Source: Lichenifustis flavocetrariae
Lineage (GTDB): Bacteria; Pseudomonadota; Alphaproteobacteria; Rhizobiales; Beijerinckiaceae
Length of the DNA stretch: 63,363 nt
Assembly: GCF_026130545.1 (NCBI RefSeq)
Contig: NZ_JAMOIM010000027.1
Coordinates: 1-63,363, forward strand
Direction: 5' to 3'
The position numbers and the translations under genes were made by a program. The notes below the pieces were generated by a model. The model had not been told where the DNA came from. It did not search any database and saw only the letters and a list, made by a program, of their open reading frames with translations. Below are positions 41,572 to 50,281 of the stretch, piece after piece. The first letter of the stretch is position 1. Each line of letters begins with the position of its first letter.

Positions 41572-42801
41572 TCACCTCCGGTGGCGGCCCGCCTTCAGGG
41601 CGTCGAAGGCCATCTTGGGCAGGATCAGCCCCGCCGTCATCGCCAACACCACGAGGATGGCGGCCGCTGCATTGCCGACGATGGGAAGCAGCGACGCGGG
41701 ATCCGCCTTGGCTCCCAAATCCACCGCGGCCAGCGCGGCGGACGCGGCCTCGAACATGAGCACGCCGGGGATCAGCGAGACCACCGCCGCGAACGCGGAA
41801 GCGCCGAACGGGAGGCGGAAGCGGTCGGCGAGTGGCGCGATGACCGAGCCTACGAGGAGCGTCGCCCCGAACGCGCCCGCCTGTAAGCTGGTGCCGTGCT
41901 CCAGCAGCTGCCAGTGTACGGCGTGAGCCGCCATGCCGACCAGGATGGGAACCGCCATGAGCCGCCAGGGCATGTTGAAGAACGAGCCGTACGCGGCGAC
42001 CGCGAACCCGGCCGCGAGTATGTCCCTGCCGAGCGGCACCTCGCCAGGGGGTCCCGCCTGCGGGAACGCGGTCCCGGTCAGGGCCAGTCCGGAAAGCAGG
42101 CCTCCGCAGATAGCCAGCACGATCAGGAGCGCCAAGCCGACGCGACCGGCGCCGATCGGGATACGGGCACGCATCAGGTCGATGCCGCCGTTGAGGAGGT
42201 GCGGCCCCGGCACCAGCACCATGCACGGGCATACGACGACGAGCCGGTCCGCTACGGGAAGGTGGAATCGCATGACCAGTCCCCCAAGCGACCCGGCCAG
42301 GAGCGAGGCGACGAAGGGCTGCAGGAAGGGATTGTCGCTGGCGTGCGATGCAGCGCGGCGCAGCAGCGCCCCACAGGCCGCACTGGCGGCAATCAGCCCG
42401 ACCGTCGGCCAGTCCGCTGCGCCGAAGACGATGCTGAGCGCCGCGGCGCCAACCGCGGCCATCGGTGCGAACCGGCCGATCGCCACCGGGTCGCTGCGCC
42501 CGACCTCCTCCAGCCGGGCCAAGCCCTCGCCGGCGTCGAGCCGGCCGGCGCAGATGCCGTCGACGACTGCCTCCGTCGCCTCCACCCGGGCGATGTCGAC
42601 GCCAGTCGGCGCCACCTCGCCGAACGTCGTTTCGTCGGGCGACTGCAGCACGTATTCGCCCCAGCGGGCTGTGAACCGCACCGGGCGGCCTTGCGCCCGG
42701 CCCAGCCGCTCGACGGCGAGCCGGGTTCCCTCCGTGGTCTGCCCGTTTGCGAGAAGCAGGTCCGCCGTCCGGGTCAGCAGGGCGGTCGTTTCGCCGCTCA
42801 C
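41572..42801 (-). CDS. threonine/serine exporter family membrane protein (ThrE/YjjP type), 409 aa
   Basis: Single-chain exporter: an N-terminal soluble region typical of the family ('LLTRTADLLLANGQTTEGT', the core of the ThrE N-domain) followed by about ten membrane helices ('VGAAALSIVFG', 'IVLAICGGLLSGLAL', 'VVSLIPGVLMFEAA'). Start GTG 42801 with only a moderate ribosome site. Probably exports small amino acids or related metabolites. The same two-part structure is split in two genes (YjjP/YjjB) in other bacteria. Confidence 0.82.
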   Translation of the reverse strand: MSGETTALLTRTADLLLANGQTTEGTRLAVERLGRAQGRPVRFTARWGEYVLQSPDETTFGEVAPTGVDIARVEATEAVVDGICAGRLDAGEGLARLEEVGRSDPVAIGRFAPMAAVGAAALSIVFGAADWPTVGLIAASAACGALLRRAASHASDNPFLQPFVASLLAGSLGGLVMRFHLPVADRLVVVCPCMVLVPGPHLLNGGIDLMRARIPIGAGRVGLALLIVLAICGGLLSGLALTGTAFPQAGPPGEVPLGRDILAAGFAVAAYGSFFNMPWRLMAVPILVGMAAHAVHWQLLEHGTSLQAGAFGATLLVGSVIAPLADRFRLPFGASAFAAVVSLIPGVLMFEAASAALAAVDLGAKADPASLLPIVGNAAAAILVVLAMTAGLILPKMAFDALKAGRHRR

Positions 42802-42961
42802 GCGTACCGCACGCCTTCGCCGGCCTCTACCGTGGGGTCCGTGGTCCCCTTGGGCATCGTTCCCTCACCGCCGCCTGGCTCAGGGACCAAGTGCCCCGCA
42901 GTGCCGTCGGGAAGGCCCGTGGCCTGCGGCACATGGGTCGGCCCATGATGGCTGGGCGGGG

Positions 42962-43426
42962 TCACGAGGGCATCCCTGCCGCCGCGAAGCTCTTGCGCAG
43001 CGGTGCGGTATCTTCGAACTCCAGCTCGTAGGTGTGGGGGAGCGGCATCAGAGCCCAGGGCAGCGCGCTGCGCGTGAAGATCTGGGCGATGGGACGGAAC
43101 CAGGAGTGATCGTCCAGGGTAGTGGGCCGTACGATCACGATGCCAGAGGCGTTCTGCGTGCAGGTGTGGGTCCAGCCCGTGCAGGTGCGGCAGGTGAACT
43201 GCCGGCTCCATCCGCCGCTGTCAGCAATCTTCTCCCACTGATGGGGCGCCCCCTCCAGGACGAACACGGAGGCCGGCACAGCGAGCCCAAGGGAGAACGC
43301 CCCCGAGGTCAGCTGCTGGCAGTCCGTGCAGTGGCACGCGAAGGAGAAGAGGGGTGCCTCGGTGATTCGGTAGCTCATCGCGCGGCACCGGCAGCCGCCC
43401 TTGAGCGGTAGCGGTAGATTAATCAT
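42962..43426 (-). CDS. GFA-family (glutathione-dependent formaldehyde-activating-like) protein, 154 aa
   Basis: Cysteine-rich zinc-binding protein: C12 and C14 in 'GGCRCRAMSY', then 'FACHCTDCQQLTSGAF' and 'FTCRTCTGWTH'. This is the Mss4-like/GFA pattern (structural and catalytic Zn sites). Many members are annotated as S-(hydroxymethyl)glutathione-forming enzymes, though this function is disputed. ATG 43426 has GAGG-type ribosome sequence upstream. Confidence 0.8.
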   Translation of the reverse strand: MINLPLPLKGGCRCRAMSYRITEAPLFSFACHCTDCQQLTSGAFSLGLAVPASVFVLEGAPHQWEKIADSGGWSRQFTCRTCTGWTHTCTQNASGIVIVRPTTLDDHSWFRPIAQIFTRSALPWALMPLPHTYELEFEDTAPLRKSFAAAGMPS

Positions 43427-43587
43427 GTCCTCGTCCTCTTCGGCTGGCCGGCCAGGTGGCTCGGCGCTTGAGTGCGGGTCGGGTCGGTGACGGCCGCTGG
43501 ACCTCCGTGTAGGAAAAGAAGGTGCGCGACGGCCCCCGGGGCGCCTGACCTCGGCTTCCGTGAACTCCTAAAGGTGCGATCCGTCGC

Positions 43588-45051
43588 CTATGCACCGCCG
43601 ACGCCCTCGCCGACCATGGACTTCGGGTCCATGACCCTGTCGAACGTCGCTTCGTCAACATACCCCGACTTGAGGGCCGCCTCCCGCAAAGTGGCGCCTT
43701 CGGCATCCGCGGCCTCCGAGATGTGCGCCGCCTTCTGGTAGCCGATCACGGGCGAGAGCGCCGTGACCAGCATCAGGCTGTTCTCGACGTAGCCCGCGAT
43801 CCTCTTCTCGTCCAGCTGAGTCCCCTCGACCGAGAAGGTGCGGAACTTCTCGCAGCCGTCGCCCAGGATGCGGGCCGAGTGCAGGAAGTTGTTGATGATG
43901 ATCGGGCGCATGGCATTGAGCTCGAAGTTGCCCTGGCTGCCGGCGAACTGCACGCCCGAGTTGTCGCCGAGGACCTGGATCGCGATCATCACGATCGCCT
44001 CGCATTGGGTCGGGTTGACCTTGCCGGGCATGATCGAGGAGCCCGGCTCGTTCTGCGGCAGCTTCAGCTCGCCCAGGCCGCAGCGCGGGCCGGAGGCGAG
44101 CCAGCGCATATCATTCGCGATCTTCATCAGCGCCACCGCGAGCCCGGCCAGGGCCGCATGCGCCCGCACCATGGCGTCGAGCGAGCCCTGGGCCATGAAC
44201 TTGTTCGGCGCAGTGACGAAGGGTTTGCCCGTGAGCTCGGCGATCTTGGCCGCGACCTTGACCGAAAACCCTTTGGGCGCGTTCAGCCCCGTGCCGACCG
44301 CGGTGCCGCCGATCGCAAGCTCGTAGAGGCCGCGGCGACTGTCGGCGATCGCCTCCATGCAGGCGCGGACCTGGGCGGCGTAACCGGACCATTCCTGCCC
44401 AACCGTCAGGGGCGTGGCGTCCTCGAGATGGGTGCGGCCGATCTTCACCACGTGCATCCAGTCCGCGGCCTTCACCTCGATCGCCTTGGCCAGCGCATCG
44501 AGCTGCGGCAGCAGGCGGGCGTCGACCTCCTCGACGGCCGCGATGTGCATGGCCGTCGGGAAGGTGTCGTTGCTGGATTGCCCCAGATTGACGTCGTCGT
44601 TGGGACCGACGGGCTCCTGCGTGCCGAGCTCACCGCCGAGTAGCTGGATCGCGCGGTTCGAGAGCACCTCGTTGACGTTCATGTTGGACTGCGTGCCCGA
44701 GCCCGTCTGCCAGACATAGAGCGGGAAGTGGTCGTCGAGCTTGCCGGCGACCGCCTCGTCGGCCGCCCTGACGATGGGATCGGCCTTCCAGGCCGGCAGC
44801 CGGCCCTCGGCTTGGTTGACCAGCGCGCAGGCCTTCTTGACGATGCCGTAGGCGTGGTAGACGGCCTTCGGCATCCTGTCGTCGCCGATCGAGAAATGGA
44901 CCAGCGAGCGGGCGGTCTGGGCGCCGTAGTACGTGTCGGCCGGCACCTCGACGGTGCCCATCGAGTCGAACTCCTTGCGCGTGCCTTTGGCCGCGAGGCC
45001 GATCGGCACGTCCTTCATCGTGGGGTGGTCCTTCGCGCCGTGTCCCAGCAT
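43588..45051 (-). CDS. fumC: class II fumarate hydratase FumC, 487 aa
   Basis: Fumarate/aspartase superfamily: 'GSGTQSNMNVNEV', 'NDTFPTAMHIAAV', 'GRTHLEDATPLTVGQE', signature 'GSSIMPGKVNPTQ', and 'GNFELNAMRPIIINN'. It interconverts fumarate and malate (iron-independent, oxygen-stable). ATG 45051 has AAAAGGAG seven bases upstream; the frame is open beyond. It is downstream of the mqo/cyd genes on the same strand, and could supply malate to Mqo. Slightly longer than usual at the N-terminus. Confidence 0.93.
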   Translation of the reverse strand: MLGHGAKDHPTMKDVPIGLAAKGTRKEFDSMGTVEVPADTYYGAQTARSLVHFSIGDDRMPKAVYHAYGIVKKACALVNQAEGRLPAWKADPIVRAADEAVAGKLDDHFPLYVWQTGSGTQSNMNVNEVLSNRAIQLLGGELGTQEPVGPNDDVNLGQSSNDTFPTAMHIAAVEEVDARLLPQLDALAKAIEVKAADWMHVVKIGRTHLEDATPLTVGQEWSGYAAQVRACMEAIADSRRGLYELAIGGTAVGTGLNAPKGFSVKVAAKIAELTGKPFVTAPNKFMAQGSLDAMVRAHAALAGLAVALMKIANDMRWLASGPRCGLGELKLPQNEPGSSIMPGKVNPTQCEAIVMIAIQVLGDNSGVQFAGSQGNFELNAMRPIIINNFLHSARILGDGCEKFRTFSVEGTQLDEKRIAGYVENSLMLVTALSPVIGYQKAAHISEAADAEGATLREAALKSGYVDEATFDRVMDPKSMVGEGVGGA

Positions 45052-45195
45052 GTCGTGGCTCCTTTTTGAGGTCGGGCGCCCTGACGGGCGGTTAGAACGA
45101 TGTGGATCCTGCATCGAGGCGTGCGTAGTGCCGCTTGGTCGCCCTCGGAGAACCCCGAAGCGCGGGCCGCTGCCCGGCCTGAATGGCGCGCCCCG

Positions 45196-46329
45196 TCATC
45201 GGGTCAGCCGTCGGAGCAGCGACCGGATTCCGAGCATGACGAGGAAGCCGGCGACCGCGGTGAGCACGGGCGTCCCGGAGCGCTCCGCCGCGATGGCCGG
45301 TGCGGCCGAGGCCACGGCAGGCTCCGGTGCCTGTCCGCCGCCCGCGTATCCGTCGCCGTCCCCGACCCGCCCGCGGAAGATGAAGTAGACCGCGGCGGTG
45401 TAGGCGAGGGTGAGGGGCAGCACGATCACGCCCGCACCCCAGAACATGAAGGTCAGGCTCGAAAGGGGTGCGGCGCCCTGCTCGACCGTGATCGTGAAAG
45501 GCACCATGTAGGGCAGGAACGACGCCGCCAGCGTTCCGAAGGCCGAGGCGAAGATCACCGCCCCGCAGGGGAACAGGAGGCGGTCGCGTCGTGCCTTCCA
45601 GCCCCAGGCGATGCCGGCGCCGGCGAGCAGCCCCGCGAACGGGAAGGCGATCAGCGCCGGCCGCTCGATCCAGCGGTCCATGACTTGGAGGTGGCGATGC
45701 AACGAGATCACGAAGGAGGTCGCGAGGAACGCCAGGAGCGCCGTGGCGAGCCAGGGCAGCACGCGGTAGGCGAAGTCGCGCGTCCGCCCCTCCGTTTTGC
45801 CGATCACCCAGCAGCTGCCCATCATCGCGTAGCCGAGGCACAGGCCCACCCCGCAGGCGAGCGCGAGCGGCTGCAGCCAGAAGAACGGCCCGCCGACGAA
45901 GCGCCCGCCCTCGATGGGCAGTTCGGCCACGAAGGCGCCCACGGTGACGCCCTGGATGAAGGTCGCGAGGTACGAGCCTCCGACGAAGCCCGCATCCCAG
46001 ACGCGCGCCATCGTGGGGCCGGCCTTGTAGCGGAACTCGAAGGCAACGCCGCGCAGGATCAGCGAAACGAGCATGAGCTGGATCGGCAGGTAGAAGGCCG
46101 AAATGGCGATCGAGTAGACGAGCGGGAAAGCTCCGAACAGGGTTGCGGCGGCCAGCACCAGCCAAGTCTCGTTGCCGTCCCAGACCGGCGAGATCGAGGA
46201 TAGCAGCTGCGCCCGCGCCCGCTCGCCGGGCGCGAAGGGGTAAAGCATGCCCACCCCGAGGTCGAAGCCGTCGAGCAGCACGTAGAGCAGGAGCGAGAGG
46301 GCGAGGGCCGCGGCCCAGAATTCGACCAT
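45196..46329 (-). CDS. cydB: cytochrome bd (cyanide-insensitive-type) oxidase subunit II, 377 aa
   Basis: Eight- to nine-helix membrane protein with 'LYVLLDGFDLGVGMLYPF' and 'DGNETWLVLAAATLFGAF' at the N-terminus, both hallmarks of subunit II. AGGAGG lies upstream of ATG 46329, ten bases after the cydA stop. Partner of the heme-bearing subunit I. Confidence 0.93.
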   Translation of the reverse strand: MVEFWAAALALSLLLYVLLDGFDLGVGMLYPFAPGERARAQLLSSISPVWDGNETWLVLAAATLFGAFPLVYSIAISAFYLPIQLMLVSLILRGVAFEFRYKAGPTMARVWDAGFVGGSYLATFIQGVTVGAFVAELPIEGGRFVGGPFFWLQPLALACGVGLCLGYAMMGSCWVIGKTEGRTRDFAYRVLPWLATALLAFLATSFVISLHRHLQVMDRWIERPALIAFPFAGLLAGAGIAWGWKARRDRLLFPCGAVIFASAFGTLAASFLPYMVPFTITVEQGAAPLSSLTFMFWGAGVIVLPLTLAYTAAVYFIFRGRVGDGDGYAGGGQAPEPAVASAAPAIAAERSGTPVLTAVAGFLVMLGIRSLLRRLTR

Positions 46330-46338
46330 TCGTCCCTC

Positions 46339-47769
46339 CTATTCGGCCAGCGTCGGCGACGGGCTGCCGCCGCGGGGCCCAGGGCCGCCGCCGGGCACGG
46401 CGAGCGGCCGCTTCGCGTTGCTCGCCCCCATCGGCGTCGCTGTGACCGGGCCGGGACCCGCCCGCAGCAGCCGATAGATGTAGATCGTGCCGAAGACGAA
46501 GATGAGGGCGTAGACCGAGCCGAACACGGCGAGGCTGGTCGCGACCTCGCGGGCCCGCAGCGTCGGCGTCACCGCCTCCGCCGTGCGCAGGTGGCCGAAA
46601 ACCGTCCAGGGCTGCCGCCCGACCTCCGCCGTGATCCAGCCCGTGAGCGTCGCGACGAAGCCCAGCGGAAAGGAGCAGAACGTGGCCCAGAGCAGCCAGC
46701 GCCGGCCTTCCAGCCGGCCCAGCCAGGCGAGGAGCGAGCCGCCCCAGGCGAGGGCCAGCATCAGCATGCCGATCCCCACCATGACCCGGAAGGCGAAGAA
46801 CGGGATGACGATCGGCGGCCGGTCGGCCTTCGGGATCGACTTGATGCCGATCTCCTTGGAGGTGAGGCTGGACGAATCGATGAGGCTGCCGAACGGCGCG
46901 GGCAGTCGCAGCTCGAATCCGTTGCTCTCCGTTGCCTCGTCGGGAAGGGCGAACATCACCTCGCCGGCCGGCTGCTCGTCCTCCCAGCGCCCCTCGATGG
47001 CGGCGATCTTGGAGGGCTGCTTGCGGACCACGTAGTCGCCGTTGAGGTGCCCGAAGAAGAGCTGCACGGGGACAAGGACCGCGGCGAGGCCGAGGCCCAT
47101 GCGCAGCATGACCCGGGCCTCCGCCTTGTGCCTGGCCCGCAGGAGGTGCCAGGCGCCCGTAGCCGCCACGCAGAAGGCCGTCGTGACGTAAGCCGCCATC
47201 ATCATGTGGGGGAATCGGACCCAGACCACGCCGTTGAAGATGATGCCGAACCAGTCGGTCGGCACGAACACCCCCTCGGGCGACGTCTCGAAACCGGTCG
47301 GCACCTGCATCCAGCTGTTGTTTACGAGGATCCAGAAGGACGAGAGGCTGGTGCCGACCGCGACCAGGATCGCGCTCGCGAGGTAGAGCGCGGGCCGGAC
47401 CCGGTTGCGCCCGAAGATCAGGACCCCGAAGAACGACGCCTCGAGCGCGAAGGCCGTGAAGCTCTCGTAGGCGAGCAGCGGCCCCTGGATCGGCCCCGAA
47501 CGGCGCGACAGCTCGCTCCAGTTCGAGCCGAACTGGAACGCCATGACGATGCCCGACACCACGCCGAGCCCGAAGGCGACGCCGAAGATCTTGAGCCAGA
47601 AGTCGAACAGACGGCGGTAGACCGGCAGGCCGGTCGTCAGGCTCATCGCCTCCAGCACCGCGAGCCATGCCGCGAGCCCGATAGTGAAGGCCGGGAAGAT
47701 GATGTGGAACGAGATCGTGAAGGCGAATTGGATACGGGACAGCAGGATGGCGGTGACGTCGGGGTTCAT
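46339..47769 (-). CDS. cydA: cytochrome bd (cyanide-insensitive-type) oxidase subunit I, 476 aa
   Basis: Quinol oxidase subunit with axial-ligand region 'RIQFAFTISFHIIFPAFTIG', 'GFETSPEGVFVPTDW' and the signature 'EVGRQPWTVFGHLRTAEAV'. The Q-loop is short, as in the CioA branch. Together with cydB it oxidises quinol and reduces oxygen without pumping protons, at low oxygen or in the presence of cyanide/NO. It is between mqo (upstream) and cydB/fumC. Confidence 0.94.
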   Translation of the reverse strand: MNPDVTAILLSRIQFAFTISFHIIFPAFTIGLAAWLAVLEAMSLTTGLPVYRRLFDFWLKIFGVAFGLGVVSGIVMAFQFGSNWSELSRRSGPIQGPLLAYESFTAFALEASFFGVLIFGRNRVRPALYLASAILVAVGTSLSSFWILVNNSWMQVPTGFETSPEGVFVPTDWFGIIFNGVVWVRFPHMMMAAYVTTAFCVAATGAWHLLRARHKAEARVMLRMGLGLAAVLVPVQLFFGHLNGDYVVRKQPSKIAAIEGRWEDEQPAGEVMFALPDEATESNGFELRLPAPFGSLIDSSSLTSKEIGIKSIPKADRPPIVIPFFAFRVMVGIGMLMLALAWGGSLLAWLGRLEGRRWLLWATFCSFPLGFVATLTGWITAEVGRQPWTVFGHLRTAEAVTPTLRAREVATSLAVFGSVYALIFVFGTIYIYRLLRAGPGPVTATPMGASNAKRPLAVPGGGPGPRGGSPSPTLAE

Positions 47770-47850
47770 TTCGCGGCCCCCATGCGTGTCTCAAGGTCGG
47801 GTCGGTCCCCACGTGCCCGCTCGGCATGCGTTCGGGCGGGCGGCGCCAAC

Positions 47851-49356
47851 TCAGACGTTCTCGATCTTGAGGACCGGAGCGGTCTCGGCGCGGGTCCGCC
47901 TGCAGGCCTCGGCGTCCGCCTTGAGGTCGATCCCGTAGGTCGGGATGATCTCCTTGAGCTTGGGCAGCCAGGCGCCCTCGGTGAGCTCGTCCCCGAAGCA
48001 CCTCTGCAGCACTTCGAGGCCGATGAAGGCGGCGGTCGAGGCGCCGGGCGACGCGCCGAGCAGCGCCACGATCGACTTGTCCTCCGACACCACCAGCTCG
48101 GTCCCGAATTCGAGCGAGCCCTCCTTCTTGAAGATGCTGTGCTGCCCGGTCGGCTTGATGGTCTGCACGCGCTGTCCGGCCACCGCCTCGCGCCAGTCCT
48201 TCTTCACCGCGCGTGGGAAGAACTGCTTGAGCATGTCGAACTGGTGGGTTGAGCTCTGCATCACCTGCCCGACGAGGTACTCCGAGAGGGCGATGTTGTC
48301 CTTGGCGACGTCGAGGAGCGGCACGATGTTCGCGTGGGTCAGGGAGGTGAACAGGTCCTCCAGCGAGCCGTGCTTGAGGAACCGCGTGGAGAAGCCCGCA
48401 TAGGGCCCGAACAGCAGCGACTGCTTGCCGTCGATGATGCGCGTGTCGAGGTGGGGGACGGACATCGGCGGCGAGCCGGAGGACGCCTTGCCGTAGACCT
48501 TGGCGTGGTGACGGTGGCTGACCGCGTCGACGTCGCAGCGCAGCCAGATGCCGCTGACCGGGAACCCGCCGTAGCCCACCCCCTCGGGGATCTTCGAATT
48601 CTGCAGCAGCGGCAGCGAGCCGCCCCCCGCGCCGATGAAGACGAACTTAGCCGACACGGTCTGGACGCCGCCGTCGTAGGCGTCCTCCACCGATACCCTC
48701 CAGCGCCCGTCATCCTCCCGGTCGAGCCCCACGACCTTGCGGTCGTAGTGGACGTCGAAGCCGGGCTGGTCCGAGAGGTGCTTCACCAGCAGGTGCGTCA
48801 GCGCGCCATAGTCGACGTCCGTCCCGCTGACGATGCGGGTGGCGGCGAAGGGCTCGCTGTCGTCGCGGCCATCCATGATCAGCGGCGCCCATTCGGCGAT
48901 CTTGGCACGGTCCTCGCTGTATTCCATGCCGTGATAGCAATGGTTGGCCGACATCTCCCTGAAGCGCTCGCGCAGGAAGGCGACGTTCTCCTTGCCCCAG
49001 ACGAAGCTCATGTGCGGGCAGGGATGGATGAAGGCGCGGGGATCGGGGATCGCGCCCTTCCTGACCAGGAAGGCCCAGAGCTGGCGCGACAGGTCGAACT
49101 CGGTGTTGACCTCCAGGGCCTTAGAGATGTCGACGCCGCCGTCGCTGCGCTGCGGCGTGTAGTTCAGCTCGCAATTGGCGGCATGGCCGGTACCGGCATT
49201 GTTCCAGCCGTTTGAGCTCTCCTCGGCGCAATCGTGCAGCGCCTCGAACATCGCGATGGTGAGCGAGGGTTCGAGCTCCTTGAGGAACGTGCCGAACGTG
49301 GCGCTCATGATGCCGGCGCCGATCAGCACGACGTCGGGACGATCTGGGTTGCTCAC
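47851..49356 (-). CDS. mqo: malate:quinone oxidoreductase, 501 aa
   Basis: FAD enzyme of the Mqo family: 'DVVLIGAGIMSATFGTFLKE', 'NGWNNAGTGHAANCELNYTP', 'PLLQNSKIPEGVGYGGFPV', and 'LLGASPGASTAAFIGLEVL'. GTG 49356 is chosen for the AGGAG seven bases upstream and the position of the flavin site. Peripheral membrane enzyme that oxidises malate to oxaloacetate and reduces quinone directly. Feeds the bd oxidase encoded next to it. Confidence 0.95.
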   Translation of the reverse strand: MSNPDRPDVVLIGAGIMSATFGTFLKELEPSLTIAMFEALHDCAEESSNGWNNAGTGHAANCELNYTPQRSDGGVDISKALEVNTEFDLSRQLWAFLVRKGAIPDPRAFIHPCPHMSFVWGKENVAFLRERFREMSANHCYHGMEYSEDRAKIAEWAPLIMDGRDDSEPFAATRIVSGTDVDYGALTHLLVKHLSDQPGFDVHYDRKVVGLDREDDGRWRVSVEDAYDGGVQTVSAKFVFIGAGGGSLPLLQNSKIPEGVGYGGFPVSGIWLRCDVDAVSHRHHAKVYGKASSGSPPMSVPHLDTRIIDGKQSLLFGPYAGFSTRFLKHGSLEDLFTSLTHANIVPLLDVAKDNIALSEYLVGQVMQSSTHQFDMLKQFFPRAVKKDWREAVAGQRVQTIKPTGQHSIFKKEGSLEFGTELVVSEDKSIVALLGASPGASTAAFIGLEVLQRCFGDELTEGAWLPKLKEIIPTYGIDLKADAEACRRTRAETAPVLKIENV

Positions 49357-49403
49357 CGGGGGGCTCCTGGCTGTTTGTCGGAGGTGGCGCTGGCGGGCGA
49401 CGT

Positions 49404-49790
49404 TCACCCGCCCTTGACGAAGGGCACGTCGACGTCCGCGCCGATGATGACGTAGGCCCGGCGCCAGGGCTGGTCGTCCATCAGGCGCCAGCTGTGGCCG
49501 CTGCCCGTGGTGTCCTCGGCCAGCAGGATGTCGCCGGGGTGGATCACGAAGGTCGCCCCGCTCGCCGTCTTGAACTCGAGCGTGCCGGCGAGCGTGATCA
49601 CGAACTGCCGGGTCGGCGCGTCATGAGGCGCGAAGGTGCCGCCCGCCTCGGTCTCGCGGTAGGAGATGCTGGAGGCTGCGACCTTGCCGCTCAGCACGTC
49701 GCTGCGCTCCCCCTTCGGCAGGTCGACGGTTCCCTCCTCGAACACCGAATTGCCGTCCGGACCGGTCCAGATTCTCACGCAGCGGATCAT
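49404..49790 (-). CDS. cupin-domain protein, 128 aa
   Basis: Small cupin: 'FAPHDAPTRQFVITLAGTLE' for the first motif and 'IHPGDILLAEDTTGSGHSW' for the second. AGGAG precedes ATG 49790. It is encoded between the tautomerase and mqo genes, about 50 bp from mqo, and may sense or modify a small organic acid. Not closely similar to the cupins at 17125 and 23012. Confidence 0.8.
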   Translation of the reverse strand: MIRCVRIWTGPDGNSVFEEGTVDLPKGERSDVLSGKVAASSISYRETEAGGTFAPHDAPTRQFVITLAGTLEFKTASGATFVIHPGDILLAEDTTGSGHSWRLMDDQPWRRAYVIIGADVDVPFVKGG

Positions 49791-49827
49791 CGTTCGTTCT
49801 CCTGGGTCAGCTCTCACGTCGGGGCGG

Positions 49828-50229
49828 TCACGCCGCCGGGTCGTCCGGTTTGACGAGCTGCGCCTCGCCTTCGCCGAAGGACCAGTCCTGCCTCTCGACC
49901 TCGACGAAGTTGATGACGACGTCCTGCCGCCGGAGGCCGATCCGCTCGTGCAGGCTGTCCGCGAGCGTCCGGTAGAGCCGCCGCTTGGTCGCGGTGTCGC
50001 GGCCGGAGTTCAGCGTGACCTGGACGATGATCGCCTCGGACGACCGCTCGATGCCGAGGTATCCGGGGTCGATTGAGAGGGTGCCCGGCCCGTGCTCGGA
50101 CACGACCTGGAAGCGCTCCTCCAAAGGCACGCCGAACGCCGCGTGCATGGCTGACTGGACCGTCTCCATGAGCGCCGCGCGGTAGGGGGCCGGTTTGCCG
50201 GCGGGGAGGTCGATGCGGACGAGTGGCAC
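49828..50229 (-). CDS. tautomerase-family protein, 133 aa
   Basis: 4-oxalocrotonate-tautomerase-superfamily protein (tautomerase_2 type): catalytic Pro after Met ('MPLVRIDLPAGKPA'), 'ERFQVVSEHGPGTLSIDP' and C-terminal 'VEVERQDWSFGEGEAQL'. GTG start with GGAG seven bases upstream. A second member of the same family is at 60666. May catalyse keto-enol tautomerisation of oxo acids such as phenylpyruvate or oxaloacetate; here it sits beside enzymes of pyruvate and malate. Confidence 0.85.
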   Translation of the reverse strand: MPLVRIDLPAGKPAPYRAALMETVQSAMHAAFGVPLEERFQVVSEHGPGTLSIDPGYLGIERSSEAIIVQVTLNSGRDTATKRRLYRTLADSLHERIGLRRQDVVINFVEVERQDWSFGEGEAQLVKPDDPAA

Positions 50230-50281
50230 TGGAGGGCTCCGTCGAGCGATGGTGGAGAGGGTTGGCTCTGGACGGCGCCTG

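Noticed and set aside
45092-48001. 969-codon open frame on the minus strand across cydB and cydA
   Set aside because: It is out of frame with the clearly recognisable cydB/cydA genes on the same strand; its product is Arg/Pro/Gly-rich without any family pattern. It is a high-GC shadow.
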